A stretch of DNA of 64,000 nt. It comes from Kutzneria viridogrisea (lineage in GTDB: Bacteria > Actinomycetota > Actinomycetes > Mycobacteriales > Pseudonocardiaceae). The stretch covers positions 310,001 to 374,000 of the forward strand of contig JACJID010000001.1 of the NCBI GenBank assembly GCA_014138725.1. Direction: 5' to 3'. The position numbers and the translations under genes are program-made. Of the stretch, positions 63,338-64,000 are shown in pieces (positions within the stretch are counted from its first letter, which is position 1; the number at the start of each line of letters is the position of its first letter). The notes beneath the pieces were generated by a model. The model ran no database searches, was not told where the DNA came from, and saw only the letters and a program-made list of their open reading frames with translations.

Positions 63338-64000
63338 CCGCACGAAGATGGACCAGGGCAGGTGTGGCCGCGCTGCTGGCACTCGCCGCGGCGACCGCCG
63401 TGACGCCCGCCTCGGCCGCGCCTGCCCCCCAGTTGGTGTCGCACGCCGCGGACACCAGGAGCCTGCCAGCACCACCCGCGCCGCCCACCAGCGTGCCGCG
63501 ACTGGTGTCCGGACTGGGCAAGTTGCTGACGAACCCCTTGCCGCTGCTGAGTAGCCTGCTCGGTCCGGCGAGCAACGCCGCGCCGGGCGCCAACCCGAAC
63601 CAGCGCACCCTGGTGCTCTACGACAGCACCGGCCCGTACGCCTGGCTCGGTGAGGCCTACGCGGTGGAGGCCGCCAACCTGATCAGCCACGGCAGCGCGT
63701 ACAAGATGCAGCCGGTGGCCCAGTACACCGCCAACGAGATGGCCGGCTACACCGGCGTGGTCTACCTCGGTTCCACCTACGACGAGCCGATCCCCACCGC
63801 GTTCCTGGACGACGTGCTCAGCGGCAGCCGCCCGGTGATCTGGATGAACGACAACCTGTGGCAGCTCACCCAGCGCTCCGCCAACTTCACCGCGCAGTAC
63901 GGGTTCACCTGGACCGGCTTCGACTTCTCGAACACGCCCACGGTGACCTACAAGAACACCACGCTGCAGCGCGACGTACTGGCCGCGCCCTCCGGCCTGC
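63334..64000 (+). CDS. Secreted polysaccharide-deacetylase-like (DUF2334-type) protein, 5' part
   Basis: First 222 codons; the gene continues past the window. The signal peptide (GVAALLALAAATAVTPASA) and a Pro-rich linker are followed by TLVLYDSTGPYAWLGEAYAV, GYTGVVYLGSTYDEPIP and RPVIWMNDNLWQL. This pattern recalls DUF2334 proteins related to polysaccharide deacetylases. ATG 63334 has GGAGGAG upstream and overlaps the wecB stop. Likely modifies the polymer made by the cluster. Confidence 0.7.
   Translation, partial: MTARRWTRAGVAALLALAAATAVTPASAAPAPQLVSHAADTRSLPAPPAPPTSVPRLVSGLGKLLTNPLPLLSSLLGPASNAAPGANPNQRTLVLYDSTGPYAWLGEAYAVEAANLISHGSAYKMQPVAQYTANEMAGYTGVVYLGSTYDEPIPTAFLDDVLSGSRPVIWMNDNLWQLTQRSANFTAQYGFTWTGFDFSNTPTVTYKNTTLQRDVLAAPSGL

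Overview
The window is GC-rich (around 70 percent by eye). It has frequent GTG/TTG starts, 4-nt ATGA/GTGA overlaps, TAGNNT-type -10 boxes, many small regulators and conservon-type genes. This fits a filamentous actinobacterium, most likely in the Pseudonocardiales; the genus cannot be fixed from the sequence alone.

Layout. 1-9.8 kb: end of a LysM protein, an FMN reductase/luciferase-like monooxygenase pair, an Lrp/AsnC regulator divergent from a DHA2 exporter, a GAF/PucR regulator divergent from a GlcD-type oxidase plus carboxylesterase, and a reduced conservon (roadblock protein plus a shortened GTPase). 9.8-15.6 kb: an SAH riboswitch with an apparent ribosome-site sequestering hairpin, metH, then two tandem LysR regulators. 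15.6-17.4 kb: a frameshifted DUF222/HNH (13E12-like) gene followed by a 116-bp hairpin element and phased 21-bp and 22-bp tandem arrays. 17.4-21.5 kb: an XRE regulator and a secreted M4 metalloprotease. 21.5-24.2 kb: a two-gene unit in which a caspase, an EF-hand loop and an almost complete GroEL chaperonin are fused in one polypeptide, with a small partner resembling EACC1 of predicted conflict systems. 24.3-32.9 kb: a homoprotocatechuate (4-hydroxyphenylacetate) meta-cleavage operon with a GntR regulator, an additional aldehyde dehydrogenase and a GMC oxidoreductase. 32.9-35.0 kb: an intact second DUF222/HNH copy with a larger set of the same arrays and hairpin.

35.0-52.6 kb: a catabolic region with aldo/keto reductases, Zn alcohol dehydrogenase, SDRs, amidohydrolases, an oligopeptide-type ABC importer, an O-methyltransferase, an esterase, a MoaF-like protein and a TetR repressor. 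Matching palindromes (TCTACG-NN-CGTAGA and variants) lie at four promoter regions, so most of 35.0-48.7 kb looks like one TetR regulon. 52.7-59.4 kb: a branched-chain-amino-acid-type (Liv) importer operon with NTF2-like and MoaF-like genes and an AraC regulator. 59.4-64 kb: a small Cys-rich ORF, a secreted beta-rich protein, and a polysaccharide cluster (processive GT2, a small membrane protein, UDP-GlcNAc 2-epimerase, and a secreted deacetylase-like protein cut by the window end).

The strongest candidates for new biology are the caspase-chaperonin fusion with its partner, and the DUF222/HNH-hairpin-array composite repeat. The SAH riboswitch/anti-SD overlap and the TetR operator set are the best supported regulatory findings. 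No tRNA, rRNA or CRISPR array was seen.
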